A DNA stretch of 25,244 nucleotides from Schlegelella_A sp038258415 (GCA_038258415.1 JBBSPY010000016.1:1-25244); one strand, 5' to 3'; positions 6,463 through 14,492 are shown, counted from the first letter of the stretch. The notes: generated by a model not told the origin, from the letters alone. Translations and numbers: made by a program.

Positions 6463-7002
6463 TCAGGACAGCAGCATCTTGCGTGCGCGGTGCACGCGGA
6501 CGAACAGGTTCTCCTCGCTGATGCCGAGTGTCGTGCAGATGTCGGCGGTCTCGCGATCGTCGATCACGCGCATGCGCATCGCCTCGCGCAACGTCGCCGG
6601 AAGTCGGTCGATCCCGTCGAGCGCGCTCGCCAGCCGCTCGCGCTGCTCGGCGAGCTCGTCGGGTTGCGGACGCGGGCAGGCGATGGTTCGCGCAGCACCC
6701 GCGCCGCGCGGCCCGTCGTCGGAGTCGTCGTCGTCGAGCGAGGCGGGGTCGGGCGATCGTCGCACCGAGTCGACGATCTTGTGCTTGAGCACGGCCGTGA
6801 GCCACGAGCGCAGCGCCGAGCGGCCGCCGAACGACGCGCGGCCCGACATCACCGCCTCGAACACGTCGTGCACCGCGTCTTCGGCGAGCATCGGGTCGCG
6901 CAGGCGCCGCATCGCGAATCGAACGAGATAGGCGCGGTGGGCGACCACCTCGGCGATCGAGGGCTGGACCGGACTCGGCGAGATGGAAGCGGTTGCGTGC
7001 AT
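6463..7002 (-). CDS. Sigma-70 family (ECF-like) RNA polymerase sigma factor
   Basis: A 179-aa two-domain sigma factor. Region 2 covers roughly residues 20-85 (LVRFAMRRLRDPMLAEDAVHDVFEAV, then RSWLTAVLKHKIVDSVRR). Region 4 is at the C-terminus (LPATLREAMRMRVIDDRETADICTTLGISEENLFVRVHRARKMLL), including the helix-turn-helix. Between them is an acidic linker rich in Asp (SLDDDDSDDGPRG). It should direct RNA polymerase to an alternative promoter set. The ATG at 7002 is preferred; the frame also stays open to a TTG at 7065, which would add 21 residues without clear homology. Many relatives are followed by a small zf-HC2 anti-sigma gene; none is present, since the convergent small protein gene ends 50 nt away. 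Divergent from the two-component system, so the two may share control. Confidence 0.88.
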   Translation of the reverse strand: MHATASISPSPVQPSIAEVVAHRAYLVRFAMRRLRDPMLAEDAVHDVFEAVMSGRASFGGRSALRSWLTAVLKHKIVDSVRRSPDPASLDDDDSDDGPRGAGAARTIACPRPQPDELAEQRERLASALDGIDRLPATLREAMRMRVIDDRETADICTTLGISEENLFVRVHRARKMLLS

Positions 7003-7065
7003 GGATCGGCTTTCGGCTGGACGAGCGGCCACTGTCGTTGCCCGATATCGCGACAACCTCGCCAA

Positions 7066-7083
7066 AGATCACAGCCAGATCAC
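7066..7083 (+). promoter_or_regulatory. Candidate response-regulator binding site: 7-bp direct repeat with 11-bp period
   Basis: AGATCAC occurs at 7066-7072 and again at 7077-7083, exactly 11 bp apart, between the divergent sigma-factor and response-regulator genes. OmpR/PhoB-type regulators bind head-to-tail to direct repeats with this spacing. A weak -10 candidate TAAGAC at 7091-7096 would put the -35 region (7068-7073) within the repeat, as in PhoB-type activated promoters. Autoregulation by the downstream regulator is inference. Confidence 0.45.
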
Positions 7084-7124
7084 GACGCTGTAAGACAACG
7101 CCTCGCGAGCGAGACAATCCGGGC

Positions 7125-7838
7125 ATGCCGACCGCGTCCGTGCTCGTCGCCGAAGACCAGACCGACATCCGGGACCTGCTGGTGCTCAACCTGCGCAACG
7201 CCGGCTACACGGTCGCCGCGGTGGCAGACGGCCGCGCCGCGCTGGCGCACGAGGAAAAGAACGCGAGCGACGTGCTCGTGCTCGACCTCATGATGCCGGG
7301 CCTCGACGGGCTCGAGGTGACCAAGGCGCTGCGCGCGAAGGGGCACGGCACGCCGATCCTCATGCTCACCGCCAAGTCGACCGAGCTCGACCGTGTGCTG
7401 GGCCTCGAGCTCGGCGCCGACGACTACCTCACCAAGCCGTTCTCCCTCGCCGAGCTGCTCGCACGCATCAAGGCGCTGCTGCGTCGCGCCGACCTGCTGC
7501 GCGCCGCCGCGCAGCGCGGTGCCGCCGACGCCGAGACGATCCGCAGCGGTGAGCTCGAGATCTGGCCGGCCAAGCGCCAGGTCCGCCTTCGTGGCACGCC
7601 GGTCGACTTCACGGCTCTGGAGTTCGACCTGCTGCTGCACTTCGCCTCGCATCCCGGCCACGTGTTCTCGCGCGGCCAGCTGCTCGACGCCGTCTGGGGC
7701 TACAGCCACGACGGCTACGAGCACACCGTCACCACCCACATCAACCGTCTTCGCGGCAAGCTCGAGGAAGATCCGATGCGACCGTCTTTCATCCTCACCG
7801 TACGGGGCGCGGGCTACCGGTTCAGAGACACGGCTTGA
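7125..7838 (+). CDS. OmpR/PhoB-family two-component response regulator
   Basis: A 237-aa transcription factor. The receiver domain occupies about residues 1-120 with the acid pocket E10/D11, phospho-acceptor D54 (LVLDLMMPG), switch T82 (LMLTAKS) and K104 (YLTKPFS). The C-terminal winged helix spans about 140-235, with FTALEFDLLLHFASHPGHVFSR, the recognition-helix region HTVTTHINRLRGKLEEDP and the wing VRGAGYRF. All functional residues are present, so it should be phosphorylated by the kinase encoded 4 nt downstream and bind direct repeats as a dimer. ATG at 7125 places the first strand correctly; the frame is open further upstream but without domain support. The target genes are not deducible; autoregulation is suggested by the repeat at 7066-7083. 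Confidence 0.95.
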   Translation: MPTASVLVAEDQTDIRDLLVLNLRNAGYTVAAVADGRAALAHEEKNASDVLVLDLMMPGLDGLEVTKALRAKGHGTPILMLTAKSTELDRVLGLELGADDYLTKPFSLAELLARIKALLRRADLLRAAAQRGAADAETIRSGELEIWPAKRQVRLRGTPVDFTALEFDLLLHFASHPGHVFSRGQLLDAVWGYSHDGYEHTVTTHINRLRGKLEEDPMRPSFILTVRGAGYRFRDTA

Positions 7839-7842
7839 AGAC

Positions 7843-9378
7843 GTGACCGTTCGCCTCAAGCTCGCGCTGACGGTCTTCATGACGGGGCTCGTCACGGCGC
7901 TTCTCGTCGTCGCGACCGTCGCCTATGCCTTCCAGGCCTTCGAGCACGAGACCGCGTCGCGGCGGGGCTCGGCGTTCCTCGGCCGGGTGGCGTCGATGTA
8001 CGACAACCTGATCGACGTCTACGAGAAGAGCCCGCTCGAGTTCGGACGCTGGCTGCGCGGCCTCGTCCTCTACGAGCCCGACACCGAGCTCTACCTCCTC
8101 GGGTCCGACGGCCGGGTGCTCGCCAGCACCGGCTCGGCGCGCATCTCGCCCGAGTTCCGGGTCTCGCTGGGCCCGGTGAAGGAGTCGATCGCCAAGACCG
8201 ACATGCCGTACGTGATGGGCGATGACCCCGAGCGGATGGACGCCGGCGCCGTCGTCGTCGCCAAGCCGGTGCAGCGCGCCATCCAGGCCGGCTCGGTCGA
8301 CGCCGGCTACCTCTACCTCGTGCTGCACACGGCCGAGACGCCGGCCGGGCGCTGGGAGGCGCTGCGGGCCGCCGCCGCCCGGCCCGCGCTCGGCCTGCTG
8401 CTGTCGATCATCGCCTTCACGACCTTCGTCGCCGTGCTCATCATCTCCGCCGTCACGCGGCCGCTGCGCCAGCTCACGCGCGCCGTCTCGACGCTGTCGC
8501 AGCGCGGCCTCGCCGAAGGGTTGGTGGTGGTGCCGCAAAGCCCGCTTCCGAAGGCAGGTCCAGACGAGTTCGGACGTCTGACCAAGGCGTTCGAGATGCT
8601 GCTCGACGTCTGTCGGCGGCAGTGGGACGCGTTGCGTCGCGTCGACCGTTTCCGCCGCGAAGGCGTGAGCAACCTTTCGCACGACCTGCGCTCGCCGCTG
8701 ACGGCGACGGTGACCTGCCTCGAGACGCTCGACACGCGCTGGTCGGCGAACCCCGACCCCGCCCCCGGAGTCGCCGACGATCGAAGGCTGCTCGAGATTG
8801 CGCTGCGCAACACGCGCAATGCGGCGCGGATGGTGCGCTCGCTTGGCGATCTCGCCAAACTGGACGAACCCGAGTTCCAGGTGCGGCGCGAGGCGGTCGA
8901 CCTGTCGGAGCTGCTCGACGACATCGCCGTTCGCTTCGCCGAGCGCGCGAAGCAGGCCGGCATCGTCCTGCGGGCGCTGCACGTCGAGCTGCCGGGAGGA
9001 GGCGCGGTCGCGTCGCTGGCGGCCGACGTCGACGTCGAGCTCATCGAGCGCGCGGTCGCCAACCTTGTCGACAACGCGCTCAAGTTCTGCCCGGCCGGCA
9101 GCACGGTCGAGCTGTCGGCGGCGCGGCAGGGCGCTGCGTTCGAGATCGCCGTCACCGACAACGGTCCGGGCGTTCCGGCTGCCGAGCTTGCGCACCTGTT
9201 CGACCGCTTCTATCAGAGCCGCGCGACGGTCGCGGCGGGCAGCGACCGCGGGAGCGGCCTGGGCCTGGCGATCGTTCGACGCATCGCCGAGGTGCACGGC
9301 GGCGAGGTGGACGCGGCGGTGGGGGCACGCGGCGGCACGACGGTCCGGATTCGCCTGCCGAGCCCGGCTGCCTCGTGA
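7843..9378 (+). CDS. Membrane sensor histidine kinase
   Basis: A 511-aa sensor kinase, partner of the preceding regulator. Membrane segments at about residues 7-29 and 176-205 enclose a periplasmic domain of about 145 residues that I cannot assign to a ligand. A HAMP linker follows (VTRPLRQLTRAVSTLSQRGL, with DEFGRLTKAFEMLL at its end). The dimerisation helix carries H280 in SNLSHDLRSPLT. The ATPase domain has the N box around N411 (ANLVDNALKF), the G1 box at D439 (TDNGPGVP), an F-box (LFDRFYQ) and the G2 box from G470 (GSGLGLAIV). All catalytic motifs are intact. The GTG start lies 4 nt after the response-regulator stop; no strong Shine-Dalgarno sequence is seen, so coupling is likely. A non-conserved insertion rich in Pro lies between the dimerisation helices (SANPDPAPGVADD). 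Confidence 0.94.
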   Translation: MTVRLKLALTVFMTGLVTALLVVATVAYAFQAFEHETASRRGSAFLGRVASMYDNLIDVYEKSPLEFGRWLRGLVLYEPDTELYLLGSDGRVLASTGSARISPEFRVSLGPVKESIAKTDMPYVMGDDPERMDAGAVVVAKPVQRAIQAGSVDAGYLYLVLHTAETPAGRWEALRAAAARPALGLLLSIIAFTTFVAVLIISAVTRPLRQLTRAVSTLSQRGLAEGLVVVPQSPLPKAGPDEFGRLTKAFEMLLDVCRRQWDALRRVDRFRREGVSNLSHDLRSPLTATVTCLETLDTRWSANPDPAPGVADDRRLLEIALRNTRNAARMVRSLGDLAKLDEPEFQVRREAVDLSELLDDIAVRFAERAKQAGIVLRALHVELPGGGAVASLAADVDVELIERAVANLVDNALKFCPAGSTVELSAARQGAAFEIAVTDNGPGVPAAELAHLFDRFYQSRATVAAGSDRGSGLGLAIVRRIAEVHGGEVDAAVGARGGTTVRIRLPSPAAS

Positions 9379-9403
9379 CCGCCGCGCCCCGTCAAAGGAC
9401 CCT

Positions 9404-10012
9404 TCAGCGTGGAGCGATGGCGCCGCTGGCCGGCCAGTCCGTATCGCCGAGTCGGCGCAGCCGCATCTCGAATACCCGCACCGGCTCGCGGCCTTCGACG
9501 ACGAGGTCGCCAACCTCGTGCAGCTCGCCATCGCGCACCGTCGCCACGTAGCGTATTGCCCTCTTCGGCCCTAGGTCGATGCCCCAGGCGTAGCCGTCGG
9601 CGGTGGGCCGGAACGCGAAATCGCCGACGCGCCCCTGGGCCTGCGAATGAAGCGTGTAGGCCTGGCGCTCGTGGTCGTACGAGAGGATGCCCAAGGCATT
9701 GAACCGGACGCGTCCGTCGTCGGCGTAGCCGCGGCCTTCGATCACCCGCACGGTGCCGCCGAGGAAGGGGCCGATGCGCTCGGTCTGGACGAAGCTCACC
9801 TTGGCGCCGTCTTCGCCGACGACGGTCGCCGGGCCGCGCCAGGTGCCGTCGAGAGACGCGAAGACGCGCATCGCCTCCGCCTGGCGTGCCAGCCTCGTCG
9901 CGGCGTCGGCGGGCTGGGCGGCCGCGGCTGAGGCGGCCGCGGCAAGCACCGCGGCGCCGACGCATCGAAGGAGAACCCCGATCGGGGAGCTGGCGGTTCG
10001 GTGTCGTCGCAT
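9404..10012 (-). CDS. Exported lipocalin-like hypothetical protein (DUF1579-like)
   Basis: A 202-aa protein with a classical signal peptide (VLLRCVGAAVLAAAASAAAAQP, cleavage probably after AAA before QP), so periplasmic. The mature part is beta-rich and follows the pattern of DUF1579/nitrobindin-like small barrels: FASLDGTWRGPATVV, then GPFLGGTVRVIEGRGY, FNALGILSYDHERQAYTLHS and a final VFEMRLRRL. No function is assigned. The ATG is well supported by GAGGAG upstream. Its 3' end is convergent with the histidine kinase, 25 nt away, and it is divergent from the HDOD gene. Confidence 0.8.
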   Translation of the reverse strand: MRRHRTASSPIGVLLRCVGAAVLAAAASAAAAQPADAATRLARQAEAMRVFASLDGTWRGPATVVGEDGAKVSFVQTERIGPFLGGTVRVIEGRGYADDGRVRFNALGILSYDHERQAYTLHSQAQGRVGDFAFRPTADGYAWGIDLGPKRAIRYVATVRDGELHEVGDLVVEGREPVRVFEMRLRRLGDTDWPASGAIAPR

Positions 10013-10157
10013 GCAAGGCTCCTCGTCTGCAGGCGCTTCCGGTGGGCGCCGCGCGGGAATTGTGCCGTGCAGGCCGGTCGCCGGGGCGTGTCAGGCACCT
10101 CGCGCGACGCGGGCTCTCGTACGATCGACGTCTGTTCGTCGCCACGACGCCGTCGCC

Positions 10158-10982
10158 ATGTCCTCACCTTCCAACCGTCGCCTCCTCGACGTCGATATTC
10201 CGGCCCAGCCGGACGTGCTGGTGCGCCTCTCGCTGCTGCTGGCCGAGGAGAACATCGATGTCGCCGCCGTGAGCCAGCTCGTCGGCTCCGACATGGCGCT
10301 CGCCGCGGCGGTGCTCAAGGCGGTGAACTCCGCGATCTACGGGCTGCGGACCCGCGTGCAGAGCGTGCAGCAGGCGATCACCTATCTCGGCACCCGCGAG
10401 GTTGCCGCCGTGACCTTCGAGATGGGCCTGCGCGCCGTGTTTCCACCGGCGCCCGAGCTCGAGCCGGTGTGGGAGCGCGCGAGCGTCCGCGGGCTTCTGA
10501 TGGGTCGCATCGCGGCGACGCTCGGGGTCGACCCCTGGGCGTCGCATTCGGCGGGCCTGTTCGAGGAATGCGGCAAGGCGGTCATGTTCCGCCACGCGAC
10601 CGAGCGCTACCGACCGCTTCTCGCGCAGGCGGCCGACGACGAGGAACTGCTGCTGCTCGAGCACGACGCGATCGGCGTCAGCCACGACACCCTGGGCGCC
10701 GCGCTGTGCGAAAGCTGGGGGCTCGCGCCGCCTGCGGTCGACAGCGTTCGATATCACGTCGTCGTCAACAGCACGCTCGAGTTGCCCATGCACGTGCCGC
10801 GCCGCGCGATCTGCGCCATCTCGGCGATGACCCATGCGCTGATGACGAACCCCGATTCGCTCGACGAGGTGGCGCGCAAGGTGGCGCCACAGGCCGACCT
10901 CGACGCGCTCGTCGCACAGCGCGGCGCGCGCAAGGTGAAGGAGCAGATCGAGATGGCGATCGAACGGGAAAAGAGCGACTGA
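10158..10982 (+). CDS. HDOD domain-containing signalling protein
   Basis: A 274-aa cytoplasmic protein consisting mostly of one HDOD domain. Typical elements are IPAQPDVLVRLSLLLAEENID, VSQLVGSDMALAAAVLKAVNSAIYG (the strongest family marker), VQSVQQAITYLGTREV and the later HSAGLFEECGKAVMF, where an HD-GYP enzyme would carry the metal-binding HD pair. Here that position reads FEECGK, so hydrolase activity is not expected; HDOD proteins generally act as signalling or scaffold partners. A short charged helix forms the C-terminus. No GGDEF, EAL or kinase domain is fused. ATG at 10158 has no strong Shine-Dalgarno sequence. It appears monocistronic. Confidence 0.88.
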   Translation: MSSPSNRRLLDVDIPAQPDVLVRLSLLLAEENIDVAAVSQLVGSDMALAAAVLKAVNSAIYGLRTRVQSVQQAITYLGTREVAAVTFEMGLRAVFPPAPELEPVWERASVRGLLMGRIAATLGVDPWASHSAGLFEECGKAVMFRHATERYRPLLAQAADDEELLLLEHDAIGVSHDTLGAALCESWGLAPPAVDSVRYHVVVNSTLELPMHVPRRAICAISAMTHALMTNPDSLDEVARKVAPQADLDALVAQRGARKVKEQIEMAIEREKSD

Positions 10983-11159
10983 CAGGACGGACTGCGTCGA
11001 CTTCCGGCCGCAGCTGTGGGGCCGATCCGACGCCGATTGTGTCGATCCCGTTGCGATCTTGAACCGCCTGTGGCGTGGGCGACGCGCCGCACGCGCTTTC
11101 CGACAGATTCGCAAGAATTGCAACGTGCGCGGACGAGCTCCTTCGTAGTCTGGCCTCAC

Positions 11160-11172
11160 GGTGTTGAACACC
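11160..11172 (+). promoter_or_regulatory. Perfect inverted repeat in the leader of the TonB-dependent receptor gene
   Basis: GGTGTT-G-AACACC is a perfect 6-bp inverted repeat around one base, ending 30 nt before the receptor ATG and flanked on each side by GGCC (11152-11155 and 11175-11178). It lies between the previous gene and the Shine-Dalgarno region. Operator or small RNA structure are both possible; a 1-nt loop disfavours a simple hairpin. Confidence 0.4.
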
Positions 11173-11202
11173 TGGCCACAAGACCACGAGGGGAAACCAA
11201 GC

Positions 11203-13974
11203 ATGTTCGAGCACGTCACGCGCGTCGGTTCACGGGCCGCCCCGCTCCTTGCCGCGACCATCGCGGCCATTCCTGCCATGGCATGGAGCCAGGCGGCGCC
11301 GCAGCCGCAGCAGCTGGAGCGGGTCGAGATCACCGGCTCGTCGATCAAGCGCATCGATGCCGAGACCGCGCTTCCCGTCCAGGTGATCACCCGCGAGCAG
11401 ATCCAGAGGACGGGCGCCACCAACGTCGAGCAGCTGCTGCAGACGATCAGCTCCGTGTCGAGCTCCGGCGGCCTGGTGACGGCCTCCGCCTCGGGCGCCG
11501 CCACCGGCAGCATCTCGGCGGTGTCGCTGCACGGGCTGACGTCGATCCGCACGCTGGTCCTGCTCAACGGCCGGCGGGTCGCCCCCTACGGCATCGGCTT
11601 CACTGGCGACTCGGTGTCGGTCGACGTCAACAGCATCCCGCTGGCGGCGATCGAGCGCGTCGAGGTCCTGAAGGACGGCGCGTCGGCCGTCTACGGGTCG
11701 GACGCGATCGCTGGCGTCATCAACTTCATCCTGCGCCAGGACTTCAAGGGGATCGAGATCGGCGCGGAGTACGGCGACACCACCCAGGGTGGCGCGAACT
11801 TCAAGCGCGCGACGGCGGCGTTCGGCCTGGGCAACCTCGCCGCCGACCGCTACAACGTCATGGTGGTGGCGTCGTACCAGAAGGAGGGCGCCCTCTTCGG
11901 ACGCGATCGCGGTTTCGCGCAGCGCGGCATCCGGCCCTACGAAGGGCAGGACGGCGGGTCTTCGGGCAACACCTTTCCGGGCAACGTGGCCCTGCTCGAC
12001 GGCAGCGGCACGCTGAACCCGCTGGCGCCCGGCTGCCCCGGGCCCTACTCGGTCAACGATGCCTTCTTCCCGCCGACGCGTTGCCGGTTCGACCCGTCGC
12101 CGCTGGTGACGCTCGTTCCGGAGTCGAAGCGTGAAAGCCTCTTCGCATCGGCCCGGTTCGCGATCACGCCTGACGTCCAGCTTTTCGCCGAAGGCTCGTA
12201 CAACCGCAACCAGACCAGGACGGTGATCCAGCCGGTGCCGCTGTCCGACCAGTTCGTGCTGCCTTCGACCAACCCGCTGTGCACGCAGGCACCCTACAAC
12301 AACACCGTCGACGGAAGCTGCGTCTCCACCTTCCTGCTCCAGCCGTCGTCTCCCTACTACCCCACGGCCTTTGCCGCCGCGAACTACGGCGGCGCGCCCG
12401 ACCTGCTGGTGCGCTATCGCTCGGTCGGCACCCACAACCGCGACATCACCGACATCTCGCAGTCGCCGCGCGCAGTCGCCGGCGTCAAGGGCACCGTGCG
12501 CGGCTGGGACTTCGACGCCGCCTACCTTTACAGCCAGAGCAAGGTGCGCGAGCAGGTCAACGACGGCTATCCCGCGAACTCCCTGGTGCTGCCGCTGCTC
12601 AACAGCGGCAACGTGAACCCGTTCGGGCCCAACACACCCGAGATCGACGCCGCGCTCGCCGCGACCAACTTCATCGGCGACGCGTTCACGATCCGGTCGA
12701 CCCTGCAGAGCGTCACGGCGCGAGCCGCCAGCGACATCGCGCAACTGAGCGCTGGCCCGCTCGGGGTCGCCTTCGGCGTCGAGGGGCGCCGGGAGGAGCT
12801 CCAGTTCAGGGCGAGCCCGACGATCCAGACCGGCGACATCTCGGGCTACGGCGGCAACTTTCTCGACACCGACCGTTCGCGCGACGTCGGCGCGTTGTTC
12901 GCGGAAGTCAACGTTCCGGTGGTTCGCCACGTCGAGGCCAACGTCGCGGTCCGCTACGACCACTACCAGGGGATCGGCAACTCGACGACGCCAAAGGCGA
13001 GCCTGAGGTGGCAGCCGATCCCGCAGGTCCTGCTGCGCGCTTCTTGGGGCAAGGGGTTTCGGGCGCCGAGCCTGCAGGATCTCTACCTCCCCAACACCAC
13101 CGGCGTCACCAACGCCGGACTGAACGATCCGCTGCGCTGCCCGGTCACCAACGACGGCACGAAGGACTGCAGCACCCAGTTCCCGACCACCAACGGCGGC
13201 AATGCGCAACTCAAGCCGGAGAAGTCGCGCAACTTCACGCTCGGCACGGTGCTCGAGCCGGTGAGCGGGGTCTCGGTCGGCATCGACTACTTCCGGGTCT
13301 ACCTTCGCGACACGATCGTCAACGGAATCGATTCGGCGACCACCCTGAGCGACCCCGTCAAGTACGCGCCGCTGATCACGCGGGCGACGCCGAGCGCGGC
13401 CGATGTCGCCGCCGGCATCCCGGGGCCGATCACGAACATCCTGCAGACCAACCTCAACCTCGGCGCCACGAAGATATCGGGCATCGACCTCGACGTGCGC
13501 TGGCGCATCCCGGCAGGCGATCTCGGGCGCTTCACGATCAGCGGAAGCGGCACGTACTTCAGCCGCTTCGACGCGCAGAACCTGGACGGCTCCTATTCGG
13601 GCGGCGTCGATCTCGTCAACCCGGCCACCGGCGGCGTCGTGCCCCGCTTCAAGAGCTACCTCTCGCTCGACTGGCAGCGCGGACCGTGGGACGTCAATGT
13701 CGCGCAGAACTTCCAGAAGGGCTATCAGGACCTGCCGGGCTCGGCGACCGGAGCGCCCCGCGACGTCGGCTCCTACACGACCTTCGATCTGCAGTCGACC
13801 TATAGCGGGTTCAAGGGTTGGCGCCTCACCCTTGGGGCCCGCAATGTCTTCGACAAGGATCCGCCCTACAGCAACGTCGGCGGCGTCACGCAGTTCCAGG
13901 CCGGCTACGACGCGCAGTACGCCGACCCGCGCGGCCGGTTCGTGTACGGCCGCGTCACGTGGATGCTGCAATAG
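11203..13974 (+). CDS. TonB-dependent outer-membrane receptor
   Basis: A 923-aa outer-membrane gated channel that imports a scarce nutrient using TonB energy. The signal peptide (about residues 1-28, ending AMAWSQA) is followed by a TonB-box-like ERVEITGSSIKR. The plug domain covers about residues 45-165 (ALPVQVITREQIQRTGATNVEQLLQ, RTLVLLNGRRVAPYG, IERVEVLKDGASAVYGSDAIAGVINFI). The rest is a 22-strand barrel ending in RGRFVYGRVTWMLQ. Six cysteines fall in three close pairs, C278/C294, C360/C373 and C646/C656, as expected for disulfide-pinned extracellular loops. This large class is common in Xanthomonas and Caulobacter relatives and often imports carbohydrate, aromatic or peptide-derived substrates; the substrate here is unknown. 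ATG 11203 is supported by GAGGGG upstream; an earlier in-frame GTG at 11161 lies before it and is less likely. MarR and AraC regulators follow. Confidence 0.93.
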   Translation: MFEHVTRVGSRAAPLLAATIAAIPAMAWSQAAPQPQQLERVEITGSSIKRIDAETALPVQVITREQIQRTGATNVEQLLQTISSVSSSGGLVTASASGAATGSISAVSLHGLTSIRTLVLLNGRRVAPYGIGFTGDSVSVDVNSIPLAAIERVEVLKDGASAVYGSDAIAGVINFILRQDFKGIEIGAEYGDTTQGGANFKRATAAFGLGNLAADRYNVMVVASYQKEGALFGRDRGFAQRGIRPYEGQDGGSSGNTFPGNVALLDGSGTLNPLAPGCPGPYSVNDAFFPPTRCRFDPSPLVTLVPESKRESLFASARFAITPDVQLFAEGSYNRNQTRTVIQPVPLSDQFVLPSTNPLCTQAPYNNTVDGSCVSTFLLQPSSPYYPTAFAAANYGGAPDLLVRYRSVGTHNRDITDISQSPRAVAGVKGTVRGWDFDAAYLYSQSKVREQVNDGYPANSLVLPLLNSGNVNPFGPNTPEIDAALAATNFIGDAFTIRSTLQSVTARAASDIAQLSAGPLGVAFGVEGRREELQFRASPTIQTGDISGYGGNFLDTDRSRDVGALFAEVNVPVVRHVEANVAVRYDHYQGIGNSTTPKASLRWQPIPQVLLRASWGKGFRAPSLQDLYLPNTTGVTNAGLNDPLRCPVTNDGTKDCSTQFPTTNGGNAQLKPEKSRNFTLGTVLEPVSGVSVGIDYFRVYLRDTIVNGIDSATTLSDPVKYAPLITRATPSAADVAAGIPGPITNILQTNLNLGATKISGIDLDVRWRIPAGDLGRFTISGSGTYFSRFDAQNLDGSYSGGVDLVNPATGGVVPRFKSYLSLDWQRGPWDVNVAQNFQKGYQDLPGSATGAPRDVGSYTTFDLQSTYSGFKGWRLTLGARNVFDKDPPYSNVGGVTQFQAGYDAQYADPRGRFVYGRVTWMLQ

Positions 13975-13995
13975 TGCGACAGCTGAGCTTTTGCA

Positions 13996-14011
13996 TGTAG
14001 ATGCATCTACA
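13996..14011 (+). promoter_or_regulatory. Perfect 16-bp palindrome upstream of marR (candidate operator)
   Basis: TGTAGATGCATCTACA is identical on both strands and ends 8 nt before the marR ATG. Size, symmetry and AT content match MarR-family operators. A -10-like TACACT (14008-14013) overlaps its right edge, so a bound repressor would block polymerase. Autorepression by the adjacent MarR protein is inference. Confidence 0.6.
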
Positions 14012-14019
14012 CTGCGCCG

Positions 14020-14457
14020 ATGGACATCGTTGACCAGCACACCCGACGCGGTTTCGACTGCGTCTGCGGCAATCTCCGCATGGCCGCCCGCGCCGTCACT
14101 TCGGTCTATGACCGACATCTGCGCGAGGCGGGCGTCCAGGCCAGCCAGATGTCGGTGCTCTGGGCCGTCGCCGACGCGCGTGGCATGGCGGTGAAGAAAC
14201 TGGCCGAGCGCATCGCGATGGACGAAACGACGCTCATCCGCAACTTGCGTGGCCTCGAGCGGCTCGGCTGGGTCCGCATCGCGGTCGGCGACGACCGCCG
14301 GCTCCGCATCCCGTCGCTGACCGAGGAAGGTCGTGCCGTGTTCGGCCGAGCCCTGCCGCGGTGGAAGGCGGCGCAGAAGGAGCTGGCATCGGCGCTCGAG
14401 GAGCAACTCGCCGACACCAACCGCAAGCTGGTCCGCCTGGCCCGTGCCATCGCCTGA
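14020..14457 (+). CDS. MarR family transcriptional regulator
   Basis: A 145-aa winged-helix repressor-type protein. The dimerisation N-terminal helices (GNLRMAARAVTSVYDRHLREAGV) precede the DNA-binding core: QASQMSVLWAVADARGMAVKKLAERIAMDETTLIRNLRGLERLGWV holds the helix-turn-helix, and IAVGDDRRLRIPSLTEEGRAVF holds the wing, with the conserved Asp-Arg-Arg. The C-terminal helix completes the dimer interface. Such proteins usually sense small phenolic or lipophilic ligands and repress their own operon. The ATG has no Shine-Dalgarno sequence, and a perfect palindrome lies just upstream. Located 45 nt after the TonB-dependent receptor gene and 23 nt before an AraC regulator on the same strand. Confidence 0.93.
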   Translation: MDIVDQHTRRGFDCVCGNLRMAARAVTSVYDRHLREAGVQASQMSVLWAVADARGMAVKKLAERIAMDETTLIRNLRGLERLGWVRIAVGDDRRLRIPSLTEEGRAVFGRALPRWKAAQKELASALEEQLADTNRKLVRLARAIA

Positions 14458-14480
14458 GCCGAAAACATTTGTCCAAAAAG

Positions 14481-14492
14481 ATGTATATGCAT
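14481..14492 (+). promoter_or_regulatory. Partial copy of the marR palindrome at the araC start
   Basis: ATGTATATGCAT matches 11 of 12 bases of ATGTAGATGCAT (13995-14006), the left part of the palindrome before marR. It covers the first codons of the AraC gene, within an AT-rich patch (14461-14493) unlike the surrounding DNA. It could be a second, weaker site for the same regulator; chance similarity cannot be excluded. Confidence 0.3.

Noticed and set aside
4190..7198. Very long minus-strand frame of about 1000 codons
   Set aside because: It is antisense to the GMC oxidoreductase and neighbouring genes; its product is Arg/Ala/Val-rich without domains, a common artefact in GC-rich DNA.
11230..14406. 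Long minus-strand frame opposite the TonB-dependent receptor
   Set aside because: The receptor has a signal peptide, plug and barrel in the plus frame; the antisense product shows no recognisable motif.
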